A stretch of 45,003 bases of DNA from Acidiferrobacterales bacterium (GCA_919902925.1 CAKKRZ010000020.1:1-45003), one strand, 5' to 3'. Positions 9,312 through 19,082 are shown, counted from the first letter of the stretch. Notes: generated from the letters alone by a model not told the origin. Translations and numbers: made by a program.

Positions 9312-10288
9312 TGGCCTATGTCCTGCGCCGTCTGCTGTACGCCATTCCGATCCTGATCGGAGTGAACCTGCTGACCTTCTGGCTGTTTTTTTTCGTCAAC
9401 AGCCCGGACGACATGGCGCGCATGCACCTGGGCATGAAGCGGGTGACACCGGCGGCGATTGCCCAATGGAAGGAAGCACGCGGTTTTGACAAACCGCTGC
9501 TTCTCAACCGCGAGGCGGCGGGTGTTGAAAAACTCACCGACACGATCTTCTTCCGTCATTCGCTGCGGCTCTTTGTCTTTGACTTCGGCCGCGCCGAGGA
9601 CAATCGCGACATCCGTCGCGAGATCGGTGAGCGCATGGGGCCCAGCCTGGCCATCGCGCTGCCGTCGTTTTTGGTCGGGCTGCTCACCTACGTCAGCTTC
9701 GCCCTGTTACTGGTCTTCTTCCGCGCCAGCTATGTGGATGTCTGGGGAGTGGTGCTGTGCGTGGTGCTCATGTCCATCTCCACCATGTTTTACGTGATCG
9801 GCGGCCAGTATCTGATCGGCAAGCTCTGGAGCCTGGTGCCGATCTCCGGTTACGGGGATGATGGTCCCGGCGCCATCCGCTTCCTGCTGCTGCCCATGGC
9901 GGTCGGTATCGCCGCCGCCGTCGGCCTGCGCACCCGCCTGTACCGGACTTTCTTCCTGGAGGAAATCAATAAGGACTACGTGCGCACCGCCCGCGCCAAG
10001 GGGCTGAACGAGTGGCGGGTGCTGTTCGTGCACGTGTTGCGCAATGCGCTGATTCCAATCCTGACCGGTGTGGTGGTGGTGATCCCGGCACTGTTCCTCG
10101 GCAGCCTGATCCTGGAATCGTTCTTCGGCATCCCGGGACTGGGCAGCTACACCATCGACGCCATTCATGCCCAGGATTTCTTCGTGGTGCGCGCCATGGT
10201 GTTCCTCGGCTCGGTGCTCTACATCGTCGGGCTCATTCTCACGGACATCAGCTACATGCTGGTCGATCCGCGCGTGCGTTTGTACTGA
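9308..10288 (+). CDS. Peptide ABC transporter permease, DppB/YejB type
   Basis: This is the first membrane subunit of the peptide importer. The 326-residue protein has an N-terminal membrane helix (MMAYVLRRLLYAIPILIGVN), several further helices and the EAA coupling loop YVRTARAKGLNEWRVLFVHVLRNALIPI that contacts the ATPase. It ends with the typical LVDPRVRLY. The ATG at 9308 overlaps the stop of the binding-protein gene (ATGA), implying translational coupling; the track start at 9218 lies inside the upstream gene. ATG at 9311 is an equally possible start. Substrate cannot be told from sequence; by Yej analogy it may be peptides or peptide-like compounds. Confidence 0.92.
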   Translation: MMAYVLRRLLYAIPILIGVNLLTFWLFFFVNSPDDMARMHLGMKRVTPAAIAQWKEARGFDKPLLLNREAAGVEKLTDTIFFRHSLRLFVFDFGRAEDNRDIRREIGERMGPSLAIALPSFLVGLLTYVSFALLLVFFRASYVDVWGVVLCVVLMSISTMFYVIGGQYLIGKLWSLVPISGYGDDGPGAIRFLLLPMAVGIAAAVGLRTRLYRTFFLEEINKDYVRTARAKGLNEWRVLFVHVLRNALIPILTGVVVVIPALFLGSLILESFFGIPGLGSYTIDAIHAQDFFVVRAMVFLGSVLYIVGLILTDISYMLVDPRVRLY

Positions 10289-10298
10289 GGCTATAGCC

Positions 10299-11684
10299 AT
10301 GGTGCCTCACATCCTCTGGACCGACGTACTGATCTACCTGTTGCTGGCGGTGATCGCCGGCTTTGCGGTGTATGCCTCGCGGCATGAGCATCTGCGCACG
10401 CCCTGGCGCCAAGTGACGCGCCGGCCGATGGCCATGGGCGCGCTGGTGGTGCTGCTGGCCTTCGTGGCCGTCGGTCTGCTCGATTCGGTCCACTACCGGC
10501 CGCGATTGCCGGGTTCCGCCACGCAGACCTCGTCGGAGGTGAGAAGCGCGCTGGACGCGCTGCTGTCGCCGCTCCGGCGCCGGACCGAAAAGACCTATTC
10601 GGCCCCGTTCGCAACCCACGCCCACGGTCGTGAGACGGTACTGCGGCCAGACGGCGCGCTCGCCCGGGCCTACCCGCGGCTGCTTCACGGCGGGGCACAC
10701 CTGACCGACGGCGAGAGCCGGCTTGCCGACATCCTCGTCAAGGTGGCAACGGCTACTGGCACGGTCTTGCTGTTGTGGTTGCCGCTGGCGGCCTGGGTGG
10801 CCTGGCGTCAGCGATCACCGGGTGATGGTTGGGCTGGCGGCTGGCAACGACTGTGGCGAGGTGAGAGTGAACTTCCCTGGCGCACCCTGCTGTTGACGCT
10901 GGTCGTGCTGCTGGCAGCGATCGCCAACCTGGCCTGGCTCTCGGCGTACTATCACGTCCTGGGCACCGATCAGGTCGGGCAGGACGTGCTGCTCAAGTCG
11001 CTCAAGAGCGTACGCACCGGGTTGGTGATCGGCACGCTGACGACGCTGGTGATGCTGCCGTTCGCGTTGTTCTTCGGCATCCTGGCGGGCTATGCGCGCG
11101 GCCTGATCGACGATGTCATTCAGTACGTCTACACCACGCTCAGCTCCATCCCGGATGTATTGCTGATCGCCGCCGGGGTGCTGAGTTTGCAAGTCTACAT
11201 GGCCCATCACCCGGAAACCTTCGACAACGTAACCACCCGGGCCGACTGGCGCCTGCTGTTCCTGTGCCTGATCCTTGGGCTCACCAGCTGGACCGGTCTG
11301 TGCCGCCTGTTGCGCGGTGAGGTTCTTAAGCTGCGCGAGGCCGATTATGTTTTGGCGGCGCGCTCGCTGGGCGCCAGCCACTTCGCCATCATGGCCCGGC
11401 ATCTGTTGCCCAACGTCATGCACATCGTGCTGATCGCCGTGGTGCTGGATTTCTCCGGACTGGTGCTGGCCGAGGCGGTGCTTTCCTACATCGGCGTCGG
11501 TGTCGATCCGACCATGGATTCCTGGGGCAACATGATCAACGGCGCGCGCCTGGAAATGGCGCGCGAGCCGATGGTGTGGTGGACGCTGGGCGCTGCCTTC
11601 CTGTTCATGTTCACGCTGGTGCTGGCCGCTAACCTGTTCGCCGATGCGGTGCGCGATGCCTTCGACCCGAGGTTGCGGCGATGA
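10299..11684 (+). CDS. Peptide ABC transporter permease, DppC/YejE type, with extra periplasmic segment
   Basis: This is the second membrane subunit of the importer. The 461-residue protein is much longer than the usual 280-340. An N-terminal helix (ILWTDVLIYLLLAVIAGFAVY) is followed by a second one, an extended non-membrane stretch of about 90 residues and an additional helix before the conserved core. The core contains the HVLGTDQVGQDVL motif and the EAA loop AARSLGASHFAIMARHLLPN. The ATG at 10299 has GAGG upstream and follows the previous stop by 10 bases; the track's start at 10167 runs antisense to common sense through the upstream gene in another frame. It overlaps the ATPase gene by ATGA. 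Confidence 0.9.
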   Translation: MVPHILWTDVLIYLLLAVIAGFAVYASRHEHLRTPWRQVTRRPMAMGALVVLLAFVAVGLLDSVHYRPRLPGSATQTSSEVRSALDALLSPLRRRTEKTYSAPFATHAHGRETVLRPDGALARAYPRLLHGGAHLTDGESRLADILVKVATATGTVLLLWLPLAAWVAWRQRSPGDGWAGGWQRLWRGESELPWRTLLLTLVVLLAAIANLAWLSAYYHVLGTDQVGQDVLLKSLKSVRTGLVIGTLTTLVMLPFALFFGILAGYARGLIDDVIQYVYTTLSSIPDVLLIAAGVLSLQVYMAHHPETFDNVTTRADWRLLFLCLILGLTSWTGLCRLLRGEVLKLREADYVLAARSLGASHFAIMARHLLPNVMHIVLIAVVLDFSGLVLAEAVLSYIGVGVDPTMDSWGNMINGARLEMAREPMVWWTLGAAFLFMFTLVLAANLFADAVRDAFDPRLRR

Positions 11685-13702
11685 CGACTCCGGTGGATCA
11701 GGCGATTCTGCGGGTGCGCGGTTTGCGGGCGGTTTTCGACACACCGGAAGGAGTCGTGCACGCCGTCGATGGCCTCGACCTCTCCGTCGCCCCGGGAATG
11801 ACGCTGGCGCTGGTCGGCGAATCCGGGAGCGGCAAGTCGGTCACGGCGTTGTCGTTGTTGCGACTGCTGCCGTCGCCGGCCGGACGGCTGGCGGGCGGGG
11901 AAGTGCAGGTCGCCGGCGTCGACCTGATGCGCCTGAGCGAGCGCCAGATGCGCACCTGGCGCGGCCGGCGCATGGCCATGATCTTCCAGGAGCCGCAGAG
12001 TTCTCTCAACCCGGTGATGACCGTCGGCGACCAGCTGCGTGAGGCGCTGGCCGGTGAGGATCGGCGCCTGCCGCCGGCCGCACGACTGCGCCGGCTGGTC
12101 GAACTGCTCAACGCCGTCGGCATCGCCGATCCGGAACATCGGCTCGACGAGTACCCGCACCAGCTTTCCGGCGGCATGAAACAGCGCGCCATGATCGCCA
12201 TGGCCCTGGCCGGGCGGCCGCAGGTGCTGATTGCCGATGAACCGACCACGGCGCTCGACGTCACCATCCAGGCGCAGATTCTGGATCTGCTGCAACGCTT
12301 GCAACGCGAGACCGGCCTGGCGATCCTGTTGATCACGCACGACCTCGGTGTGGTCGCCACCATCGCCGACGAGGTGGCGGTGATGTACGCCGGCGTGATC
12401 GTCGAACGGGCACCGCGGGCGACGTTCTTCGCCAGTCCGCGTCATCCCTATTCGCGCCAGCTGTTCCGCTCCTTGCCCGCGCGCGGCAAGCGCGGCGGAT
12501 CCCTTGAGACCATCCCGGGCATGGTCCCGTCGCTACGGCAGACATTCGCGGGTTGCCGTTTTGCCGACCGTTGTGAACATGTTGAGCCGCGCTGCCGGCA
12601 GCAGGAGCCGCCCTGGCTGACGATCGCGCCGACCGGTGTGCGCTGTCACCGCGCGAATGACCTTCCGCCCCTGACGATCAGCGAGCCCGTACCCGCGCAC
12701 CCGACGCCGTCGGCCGACACGGCGCCGTCCCCGCTGCCGCTGCTGGACGTCAGCGACCTGCACATGCACTTTCCGATCCGCCGCGGTGTCCTGCAACGGG
12801 CCGTGGGTTACGTACGGGCCGTGGATGGCGTGTCGCTGTCCATCGCCCGCGGCCGCACCCTGGCCCTGGTCGGTGAGTCGGGTTGTGGCAAGACCACGGC
12901 CGGCAAGGCCATCCTGCAATTGCTGCGTCCCACCCGCGGGCATGTCCGTTTTGACGGCTACGATCTGACGGCGCTGCGCGGCGAGTCCTTGCGCCTTCTG
13001 CGCCAGCACCTGCCCATTGTCTTCCAGGATCCGGTCGGCTCGCTGAACCCGCGTATGCCGGTCGGCGAGATCGTCGGCGAAGGTTTGTGCGTGGCCGGGG
13101 TACCGTGGCACGAGCGCCAGCGCCGGGTGGCGGAGTTGCTGGAGCAGGTCGGGCTGCCGGACGAGGCGATGCGGCGATATCCGCACGAGTTTTCCGGCGG
13201 TCAGCGTCAGCGCATCAGCATCGCCCGCGCCCTGGCGACGCAGCCGCGGTTGATTGTCTGCGATGAACCGACCAGCGCCCTGGACGTGTCGGTGCAGGCG
13301 CAGATACTGAACTTGCTGAAACAATTACAGGAACGGCAGGGGATCGCCTACCTGTTCATCACCCACAACATGGGAGTGGTCGAGTACCTGGCGCACGACG
13401 TGGCGGTCATGTACCTGGGCCGGATCGTCGAACAGGGACGCCTGGAAGAGGTCTTCGCCGCGCCGCGCCATCCCTATACCCAGGCGCTGCTATCGGCGGT
13501 GCCAGTGCTTAATGGCGAAGGTCCGGCGCGGATCATCCTGGGCGGAGATATCCCGAGCCCGAGCCGGCCGCCGTCCGGCTGCCATTTTCATCCGCGCTGC
13601 CCGATGGCCGGTGCGCGTTGCCGGCGGGAATATCCGGCGGAGTCGAGACTGACGGCCACGCACGTCGTGCGCTGCCATCTGTTGGGGAGTGGAACGGGCT
13701 AG
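11681..13702 (+). CDS. Fused double-ATPase of peptide ABC importer (DppD-DppF / YejF type)
   Basis: This subunit powers import by ATP hydrolysis at the cytoplasmic face. The 673-residue protein carries two complete nucleotide-binding domains. The first has Walker A GESGSGKS at residues 46-53, signature LSGGMKQR and Walker [13 protein letters not shown]. The second has Walker A GESGCGKT starting near residue 398, signature FSGGQRQR and Walker [13 protein letters not shown]. Each domain ends in an oligopeptide-transporter C-terminal region with clustered cysteines ([15 protein letters not shown] and [15 protein letters not shown]), the segments known to bind an iron-sulfur cluster in some Dpp/Opp ATPases. 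It overlaps the upstream permease by ATGA and ends convergent to mltD. Confidence 0.95.
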   Translation: MTTPVDQAILRVRGLRAVFDTPEGVVHAVDGLDLSVAPGMTLALVGESGSGKSVTALSLLRLLPSPAGRLAGGEVQVAGVDLMRLSERQMRTWRGRRMAMIFQEPQSSLNPVMTVGDQLREALAGEDRRLPPAARLRRLVELLNAVGIADPEHRLDEYPHQLSGGMKQRAMIAMALAGRPQVLIADEPTTALDVTIQAQILDLLQRLQRETGLAILLITHDLGVVATIADEVAVMYAGVIVERAPRATFFASPRHPYSRQLFRSLPARGKRGGSLETIPGMVPSLRQTFAGCRFADRCEHVEPRCRQQEPPWLTIAPTGVRCHRANDLPPLTISEPVPAHPTPSADTAPSPLPLLDVSDLHMHFPIRRGVLQRAVGYVRAVDGVSLSIARGRTLALVGESGCGKTTAGKAILQLLRPTRGHVRFDGYDLTALRGESLRLLRQHLPIVFQDPVGSLNPRMPVGEIVGEGLCVAGVPWHERQRRVAELLEQVGLPDEAMRRYPHEFSGGQRQRISIARALATQPRLIVCDEPTSALDVSVQAQILNLLKQLQERQGIAYLFITHNMGVVEYLAHDVAVMYLGRIVEQGRLEEVFAAPRHPYTQALLSAVPVLNGEGPARIILGGDIPSPSRPPSGCHFHPRCPMAGARCRREYPAESRLTATHVVRCHLLGSGTG

Positions 13703-13713
13703 GGGGTGGCTTC

Positions 13714-15180
13714 TTAGGTACTGCCGCCGGGCTGGCCGTTGGGCCAGATCCGCAGGCGTTGTCCGAGCTTCAACGGGTCGTCTGTTTCCAGCAGGTTCCA
13801 TTCGCGCAGATCCTTGACCGCCACGCTGTAATGGCGGGAAATGCTCCACAGGGTGTCGCCGGCGCGCACCCGGTGAATGACCGGTTGTTTGGCATCGCGC
13901 ACCGCCACGGGAACGGCCTGCGGCTGGCGGCTGGCGTAGACGACGGGCGTGAGGATGCGGGTCGAGACCGGGATCAGCAGGCCCTGTCCCGGGCGCAGCA
14001 GGTTGGAATGCAGGTTGTTGGCGGTGCGCAGCAGATCGATCGCGACGCCGAAGCGGCGCGAGACCTCGTGCAGGGTATCGCCGCGCGCGACCACGTGATG
14101 GCGGTACTGAACGCGGTCGCTGGCCGGCAGCTTGTTGAGTCCTTCGATCAGGGCGTCTTTCTTGTCGGCCGGGACCAGCAGGTGGTGCGGGCCGTCCGGG
14201 GCGGTGGCCCAGCGCGTATAGCCCGGGTTGATGACCTGCAGGTCGGTGATCGGCATGTCGATCATCTTGGCGACCACGCCGAGATCGATTTGCGACCCGG
14301 TTTCGACCCTGGCGAAATACGGCTTGTTGGAGATGTGGGCGAGTGTGATGCCGTACTTCTCCGGGTTGGCGATGATATTCACCAGGGCCTGCAACTTGGG
14401 AACGTAGTTGATCGTCTCGCGCTTCAGTTTCAGGTGCACATAGTCGGTCGATTTTCCGCGCTGCTGGTTGTAGGCCATCATGCGCGCGATCTTGCCTTCG
14501 CCGGCGTTGTAGGCGGCCAGCGCCAGGTGCCAGTCGCCGTCGAATTCGCTGTAGAGTTTTTCCAGGTAATCCAGCGCCGCCTGGGTGGCCGCCAGCACGT
14601 CGCGGCGGCCGTCGTACCACCAGTTCATCTTCAGGCCGTACAGGCGGCCGGTCGGGGCGATGAACTGCCACAGGCCCGAGGCGCGTGCCCGCGACAGGGC
14701 GTAGGGCTGGTAGGCGCTCTCGATGGCCGGCAGCAGGGCCAGCTCGGTCGGCATGCCGCGGCGTTCGAGTTCCTCGACGATGTGATGCAGGTACAGGCGC
14801 GCGCGATCGTTCATGCGCGCGATGTATTCCGGGTTGCTGGCAAACCAGCGCTCGTGGACCGCCACCAGCGGGCTGTCGAGCTTCTTCATCGAGAAGCCGG
14901 CGCGGATGCGCGCCCAGACATCCGGCTGGTCGGCCGGGGCGATGCGTTCGGCCTGGCCGGCGTCTTTCGGGGCGTTGGTCTCGACAACCTTGGCCGCGGG
15001 CTTAGTCGCGGCGCCAGTTGCATCTGCGGTCGCTGCGCTCGCGGCCGGCACCGCCGCGCGCGGGACGACGCTTTCAGGGTTCGTGGGGGAGGTGGTAGCG
15101 CAACCGCCCAGGAGGAGAAGGGCGGTCAGGGATATCAGGATGGGCGGCCGCAGGACTGCGGTACTTCTTATCGTCTCCAT
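13714..15180 (-). CDS. mltD: MltD-like membrane-bound lytic murein transglycosylase, lipoprotein with LysM domains
   Basis: This enzyme cleaves the glycan strands of peptidoglycan, forming 1,6-anhydro ends, and acts in the periplasm from the outer membrane. The 488-residue product has a lipoprotein signal with lipobox LGGC (Cys27), then an SLT domain with the catalytic Glu154 in LLPAIESAYQP and the conserved ASGLWQF and ALAAYNAGEGK motifs. Two LysM peptidoglycan-binding modules follow (VARGDTLHEVSRRFGV and VRAGDTLWSISRHYSV). The ATG at 15180 places the lipobox correctly; the track start at 15249 would add 23 residues. It lies 44 bases downstream of gloB on the same strand, the same pairing as in E. 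coli. Confidence 0.95.
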   Translation of the reverse strand: METIRSTAVLRPPILISLTALLLLGGCATTSPTNPESVVPRAAVPAASAATADATGAATKPAAKVVETNAPKDAGQAERIAPADQPDVWARIRAGFSMKKLDSPLVAVHERWFASNPEYIARMNDRARLYLHHIVEELERRGMPTELALLPAIESAYQPYALSRARASGLWQFIAPTGRLYGLKMNWWYDGRRDVLAATQAALDYLEKLYSEFDGDWHLALAAYNAGEGKIARMMAYNQQRGKSTDYVHLKLKRETINYVPKLQALVNIIANPEKYGITLAHISNKPYFARVETGSQIDLGVVAKMIDMPITDLQVINPGYTRWATAPDGPHHLLVPADKKDALIEGLNKLPASDRVQYRHHVVARGDTLHEVSRRFGVAIDLLRTANNLHSNLLRPGQGLLIPVSTRILTPVVYASRQPQAVPVAVRDAKQPVIHRVRAGDTLWSISRHYSVAVKDLREWNLLETDDPLKLGQRLRIWPNGQPGGST

Positions 15181-15224
15181 CTGCGGGTAATGGTAGGCGG
15201 GCCGGGGCCGAGCGTCAACCGGCC

Positions 15225-16001
15225 TTATCCCCGAAAGTCGTCCTTCCATCGGCGGATTACCGTGAATACTTCAAGCGCCGTCTCAAGTGTCCGCCCGGTG
15301 TGTCGCTCGGCCGCCTGTCGTACCGACGGCACGCTCGTGCGCAGGAACGGGTTAATGCGTTTCTCCAGGGCCAGTGTCGAGGGCAGCGTGGGCTGACCTC
15401 GGGCGCGAAGTTGCTGGACCGTCTGCTGGTGCACGCGTACATCGCGGTTGTCGGGTTCGACGACGGCGGCAAAGCGCAGGTTGGCGGCGGTGTATTCATG
15501 GCCGCAGTAGACGGCGGTGTCCTCCGGCAACGCGACCAGGCGCATTAGCGAAGCAAACATCTGCGCGGGTGTGCCTTCAAACAGGCGTCCACAGCCGGCC
15601 GAGAACAGCGTGTCGCCGCAGAACAGCAGGCCGTGACCGGAATAGGCGATGTGGCCACGCGTATGCCCGGGGATATCGAGCACGGAGAGTTGCAGCGACA
15701 GCGCCGGGATGTCGACGTGATCGCCGTCGCGCAACGAATGTTGGCAGTGCGGGATCGATTCCGCCGCCGGTCCGTAAACCGGCAAGGGGTAGCGTTCCAG
15801 CAGGCCTGCGACTCCGCCCACGTGATCGTTGTGGTGGTGCGTGCACAGGATCGCGACCGGCGTCAGCCGGTGCCGTTCCAGTGCCTCGATCACCGGTCCT
15901 TCATCGCCCGGATCGACAACGACGGCGCTATTCATTTTGCCGCCGACCACCAGCCAGATGTAGTTGTCCTCGAAGGCGGGGACGTGTAAAACAGTCGCCA
16001 T
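15225..16001 (-). CDS. gloB: Hydroxyacylglutathione hydrolase (glyoxalase II)
   Basis: GloB hydrolyses S-D-lactoylglutathione to D-lactate and glutathione, completing methylglyoxal detoxification in the cytoplasm. The 258-residue protein is of standard length. The dinuclear metal site is visible: THHHNDHVGG, the GHTRGH histidine, the bridging Asp in FCGDTLFSAGCGR and the C-terminal CGHEYTAANLRFA. The track extends the ORF to 16301 but the family start MATVLHVPAFEDNYIW is at 16001. It is divergent from the yafS-like gene by 34 bases and precedes mltD. Confidence 0.97.
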   Translation of the reverse strand: MATVLHVPAFEDNYIWLVVGGKMNSAVVVDPGDEGPVIEALERHRLTPVAILCTHHHNDHVGGVAGLLERYPLPVYGPAAESIPHCQHSLRDGDHVDIPALSLQLSVLDIPGHTRGHIAYSGHGLLFCGDTLFSAGCGRLFEGTPAQMFASLMRLVALPEDTAVYCGHEYTAANLRFAAVVEPDNRDVRVHQQTVQQLRARGQPTLPSTLALEKRINPFLRTSVPSVRQAAERHTGRTLETALEVFTVIRRWKDDFRG

Positions 16002-16035
16002 CGCGCCAGTCTGAGAGTCCGGGAGGGGGTCGTCA

Positions 16036-16815
16036 ATGCCAGAGGAGGTGCCGATCGATCGACGCGCGCTGCGCGCCTGGTTTGACACGCCGCTGGGTCG
16101 TTCACTGCAGGTGCACGAACTCCACCGCCTGCGTTCGGCGCTGCCGACGCTGTACGGTACCCTGGCGGTGCAGCTTGGGCGGCTGGGGCCGCTCGATCTC
16201 CTCGAGGCCTGTGTGGTGCCGACGCGCATCCTGGTCGGGGAAACCGTTGATGAAGCGGGCGCCTCGCTGCTGGCCCGTCCGGACGAAATTCCCCTGGCCA
16301 CCGGCAGCGTTGATCTGCTTTTGCTGCCCCATACCCTCGACTACTGTGAAGACCCGCATGGCGTGCTGCGTGAGGTGAACCGCGTGCTCTCGCCCGAAGG
16401 CCACGTGATCGTACTTGGCTTCAACCCCTGGAGCTGGTGGGGTCTGCGTCGTTTGTTCACACGCCGGCCGCGACCTGTGCCATGGTGCGGACAATTCCTC
16501 CCGCTCACCCGCATCAAGGACTGGCTGCGCCTTCTGGATTTCGATCTGGCTCAGGGCGGCATGATGTTTTACCGCCCGCCGATGCGTCGTGAATCGTTCA
16601 TGGATCGCCTGCGCTTTCTCGACAAGGCGGGTGACCGCTGGTGGCCGATGACGGCGGCGGTATATCTGCTGGTGGCCAGGAAGCGCGTGGTGGGCATGAC
16701 GCCGCTGCGCCCGGCCTGGAAGCTGGTCAGTGCCAAGGGTCGTGCCGCCCCGGAGGCCGCCACGCGCGCCGCCTTGTGGCGCACGCGCCCCCGCCGGGGG
16801 CGTGCGGTTGGATAA
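16036..16815 (+). CDS. YafS-like SAM-dependent methyltransferase (class I, type 11)
   Basis: This is a putative methyltransferase of unknown substrate. The 259-residue product has a class I fold with the degenerate glycine region near the N-terminus, the [20 protein letters not shown] motif and the [25 protein letters not shown] strand typical of the YafS group. It lies between gloB and rnhA exactly as yafS does in E. coli, which supports orthology although activity is not established. A GGGAGGGGG ribosome-binding site precedes the ATG. The last residues are Arg-rich and overlap the rnhA start. Confidence 0.85.
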   Translation: MPEEVPIDRRALRAWFDTPLGRSLQVHELHRLRSALPTLYGTLAVQLGRLGPLDLLEACVVPTRILVGETVDEAGASLLARPDEIPLATGSVDLLLLPHTLDYCEDPHGVLREVNRVLSPEGHVIVLGFNPWSWWGLRRLFTRRPRPVPWCGQFLPLTRIKDWLRLLDFDLAQGGMMFYRPPMRRESFMDRLRFLDKAGDRWWPMTAAVYLLVARKRVVGMTPLRPAWKLVSAKGRAAPEAATRAALWRTRPRRGRAVG

Positions 16816-17245
16816 GGTCGAGATCTATACCGACGGCGCCTGCCGCGGCAATCCGGGCCCGGGCGGTTGGGGCGCCATCCTGCGCGCCGGCACGAGTGAG
16901 AAGGAGCTGTGCGGCGCCGAGCGCGAGACCACCAACAACCGCATGGAGCTTATGGCCGCGATCATTGCGCTTGAATCGTTGAAACGCCCGTGCGAGGTCA
17001 CGCTCACCACCGACTCGCAATACGTGCGCAAGGGCATCACCGAGTGGATCGTCAACTGGAAACGGCGCGGCTGGAAGACCGCCGACAAGAAGCCGGTGAA
17101 GAACCAGGATTTATGGATGCGGCTTGAAGCGGCCACGCACACGCACAAGATTCACTGGAAGTGGATCAAGGGGCACAGCGGTCACGAAGAAAACGAGCGC
17201 GCCGATCAACTCGCCAACCGCGGTATCGATGAAGTGTTGGGCTAG
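16802..17245 (+). CDS. rnhA: Ribonuclease HI
   Basis: RNase HI degrades the RNA strand of RNA-DNA hybrids during replication and R-loop removal. With the GTG start at 16802 the protein is 147 residues and the catalytic residues line up one position after E. coli numbering: Asp11 ([12 protein letters not shown]), Glu49 (NNRMELMA), Asp71 (TTDSQYV), His125 and Asp135 ([16 protein letters not shown]). TTG at 16808 is an alternative start. The gene overlaps the methyltransferase stop by 14 bases. The track start at 16730 adds a proline/arginine-rich extension from the other frame of the upstream gene and is rejected. Confidence 0.97.
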   Translation: MRLDKVEIYTDGACRGNPGPGGWGAILRAGTSEKELCGAERETTNNRMELMAAIIALESLKRPCEVTLTTDSQYVRKGITEWIVNWKRRGWKTADKKPVKNQDLWMRLEAATHTHKIHWKWIKGHSGHEENERADQLANRGIDEVLG

Positions 17246-17247
17246 GG

Positions 17248-17655
17248 ATGCGTCTGAACGGCAGAACAGTTCTGGCCTGGGTGGTCGTCCTCAATTTGGT
17301 GGCGAGCGCAATCCATTACTCTCACAACGCCATGTACTTCGATGCCTATCCGAACGAGCCCGTCTGGTTGTCGCCGGGACGAATCGATCTGTTGTGGTTT
17401 GTCATCAGCCCGATCGCCCTGGCCGGCTACTGGCTCTGGAGCCGGGGGCATGATATCGGCGGGCGTCTGCTGTTGGGCGGGTATGCACTGCTCGGACTCG
17501 GCGTGCTCGGGCACTACTGGCTGGCACCGCTCGCGGCCCATACGGCGGCGATGAATCTGACCATTGTGCTGGAAGCGCTGATGGCGCTGGTGTTGCTGGC
17601 GAGTATATTGATCCTCCGTCCTTGCGCACGCGCGCCGGCGGTTGCTCCTCCATGA
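17248..17655 (+). CDS. Small multi-pass membrane protein of unknown function
   Basis: The 135-residue product is strongly hydrophobic with four likely membrane helices (around VLAWVVVLNLVASAI, DLLWFVISPIALAGYWL, LLLGGYALLGLGVLGHYWL and IVLEALMALVLLASILI). I do not recognise a characterised family. Two conserved-looking His residues lie near helix ends (IHYSHNAMYFD and GHYWL). It starts 2 bases after the rnhA stop and overlaps the next gene by ATGA, so it belongs to the rnhA-dnaQ transcript and is coupled to the YiiX-like protein. No such gene sits between rnhA and dnaQ in E. coli. Confidence 0.8.
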   Translation: MRLNGRTVLAWVVVLNLVASAIHYSHNAMYFDAYPNEPVWLSPGRIDLLWFVISPIALAGYWLWSRGHDIGGRLLLGGYALLGLGVLGHYWLAPLAAHTAAMNLTIVLEALMALVLLASILILRPCARAPAVAPP

Positions 17656-18257
17656 ATAAAATCCTCTGGATCATCGTGGCGCTGTGCCTGTGGGGCTCCG
17701 CCGCCGCGGCGTCGCCATACCGCGACGGCGACATCATCTTTCAGTCATCGCGTTCGTCACAGAGCCGCGCCGTGGAACTGGCGACACGCTCGCCCTATAG
17801 CCACATGGGCTTGATCTTCATGCTGCACGGACGCCCCTATGTGTATGAAGCCGCGGAGCGGGTCAAATTCACGCCGCTGGACCAATGGATCGCCCAGGGC
17901 GTCGCCGGTAAATACGTGGTCATGCGCCTGCGCGATGCCGACCGTGTCATCACCCCGACGGTGCAGCGGCGCCTGCTGGCCGTCGCCCGTCAGTACGAAG
18001 GGCGCCCCTACGATCTTTATTTCGAGTGGTCCGATCGGCGTATCTACTGCTCCGAACTGGTCTGGAAGGTCTACCGGCGCACACTGGGCCAGTCGATCGG
18101 CCAGCCGCAACGACTGCGCGAGTTCGACCTGTCGCATCCCCTGGTGCGGCACAAGATGCGCGAGCGTTACGGCAACCGGATGCCGCTCGACGAGGTCGTC
18201 ATCTCGCCGGCGGCGGTATATGCTTCCCCGTTACTCATCAAGATCGCGGAGCACTGA
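17652..18257 (+). CDS. YiiX/YebB-like (permuted NlpC/P60, papain-like) periplasmic hydrolase
   Basis: The family is thought to be cysteine amidases or peptidases with a circularly permuted NlpC/P60 fold. The 201-residue protein has a signal peptide (IIVALCLWGSAAA), the DGDIIFQSS entry motif, the presumed catalytic His51 in SPYSHMGLIF and the Cys133 nucleophile in IYCSELVWKV. The order His before Cys is the permuted arrangement. The ATG at 17652 overlaps the upstream stop; the track start at 17622 adds 10 residues before the signal peptide. Probable periplasmic location; substrate unknown, with peptidoglycan or lipid-linked amide bonds possible. Confidence 0.85.
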   Translation: MNKILWIIVALCLWGSAAAASPYRDGDIIFQSSRSSQSRAVELATRSPYSHMGLIFMLHGRPYVYEAAERVKFTPLDQWIAQGVAGKYVVMRLRDADRVITPTVQRRLLAVARQYEGRPYDLYFEWSDRRIYCSELVWKVYRRTLGQSIGQPQRLREFDLSHPLVRHKMRERYGNRMPLDEVVISPAAVYASPLLIKIAEH

Positions 18258-18261
18258 ACCC

Positions 18262-19005
18262 ATGAGCCAGCAACGCCAGATCATACTCGACACCGAAACC
18301 ACCGGACTGGAGCCGTCCGAGGGCCACCGCATTATCGAAATCGGCTGTGTCGAGCTGATCAACCGGCGCTTGACGGAGAACCGTTTTCATCAGTACGTCA
18401 ATCCCGATCGCGAGATCGACGCCGCGGCCTTCGAGGTGCATGGCATCAGCAGTGCCATGCTGGCCGACAAGCCGCGCTTTCGGGATGTGGCGGACGACTT
18501 GCTGGAGTTTGTGAAGGGGGCGGAAGTCATTATCCACAACGCCCCATTCGATGTCGGCTTCCTTAACCATGAATTCCGGCTGATCGCGCCGCCGGAGTCG
18601 CCCACCCGGCTGGAAGCGCACTGCACGGTCATCGATACCCTCAAGCTGGCGCGTACCATGCACCCCGGGCAGAAGAATGATCTGGATTCGCTGTGTCGGC
18701 GTTACGGTGTCGACAATTCCAACCGCAGCCTGCACGGGGCGCTGCTCGACGCCGAGATCCTGGCGGATGTTTACCTGGCCATGACCGGCGGACAGACCGG
18801 CCTGTTCGAGGAACTGCGCAACCCCGCCAGCGGAACCGGCGACCGGCTCGAGATCCGCCACCTCGACCCGCAACGCCCGCGTCTGCCGGTGCCGGCGCCG
18901 ACCGCCGCCGAACTGGCGGATCACGAGGCCTGGATGCGCGAAATCGATGAGAAAACCGGCGGTCGCTGCCTGTGGCGGCTGCTGGGCGCGACCCCGGAAG
19001 CCTGA
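18262..19005 (+). CDS. dnaQ: DNA polymerase III epsilon subunit (3'-5' proofreading exonuclease)
   Basis: This subunit excises misincorporated nucleotides within the replicative polymerase core. The 247-residue product has DEDDh exonuclease motifs: Exo I ILDTETTG (Asp10, Glu12), Exo II IIHNAPFDVGF and Exo III HGALLDAEILADVYLAM. The C-terminal tail that binds the alpha subunit is also present. The ATG at 18262 is 4 bases after the upstream stop; the track's start at 17839 is a frame artefact. Location downstream of rnhA is conserved in gammaproteobacteria, here with two extra genes in between. Confidence 0.97.
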   Translation: MSQQRQIILDTETTGLEPSEGHRIIEIGCVELINRRLTENRFHQYVNPDREIDAAAFEVHGISSAMLADKPRFRDVADDLLEFVKGAEVIIHNAPFDVGFLNHEFRLIAPPESPTRLEAHCTVIDTLKLARTMHPGQKNDLDSLCRRYGVDNSNRSLHGALLDAEILADVYLAMTGGQTGLFEELRNPASGTGDRLEIRHLDPQRPRLPVPAPTAAELADHEAWMREIDEKTGGRCLWRLLGATPEA

Positions 19006-19082
19006 GTGTGCTAATCTGATTTTCAAGGGCGCTGACCCGATCCATCCCAACTCCACATCAACCTTTCCTGGACCGTATTCCC

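Noticed and set aside
13618-15396. Plus-strand ORF (592 codons) over mltD
   Set aside because: Shadow of mltD, whose lipobox, SLT and LysM motifs on the minus strand are unambiguous.
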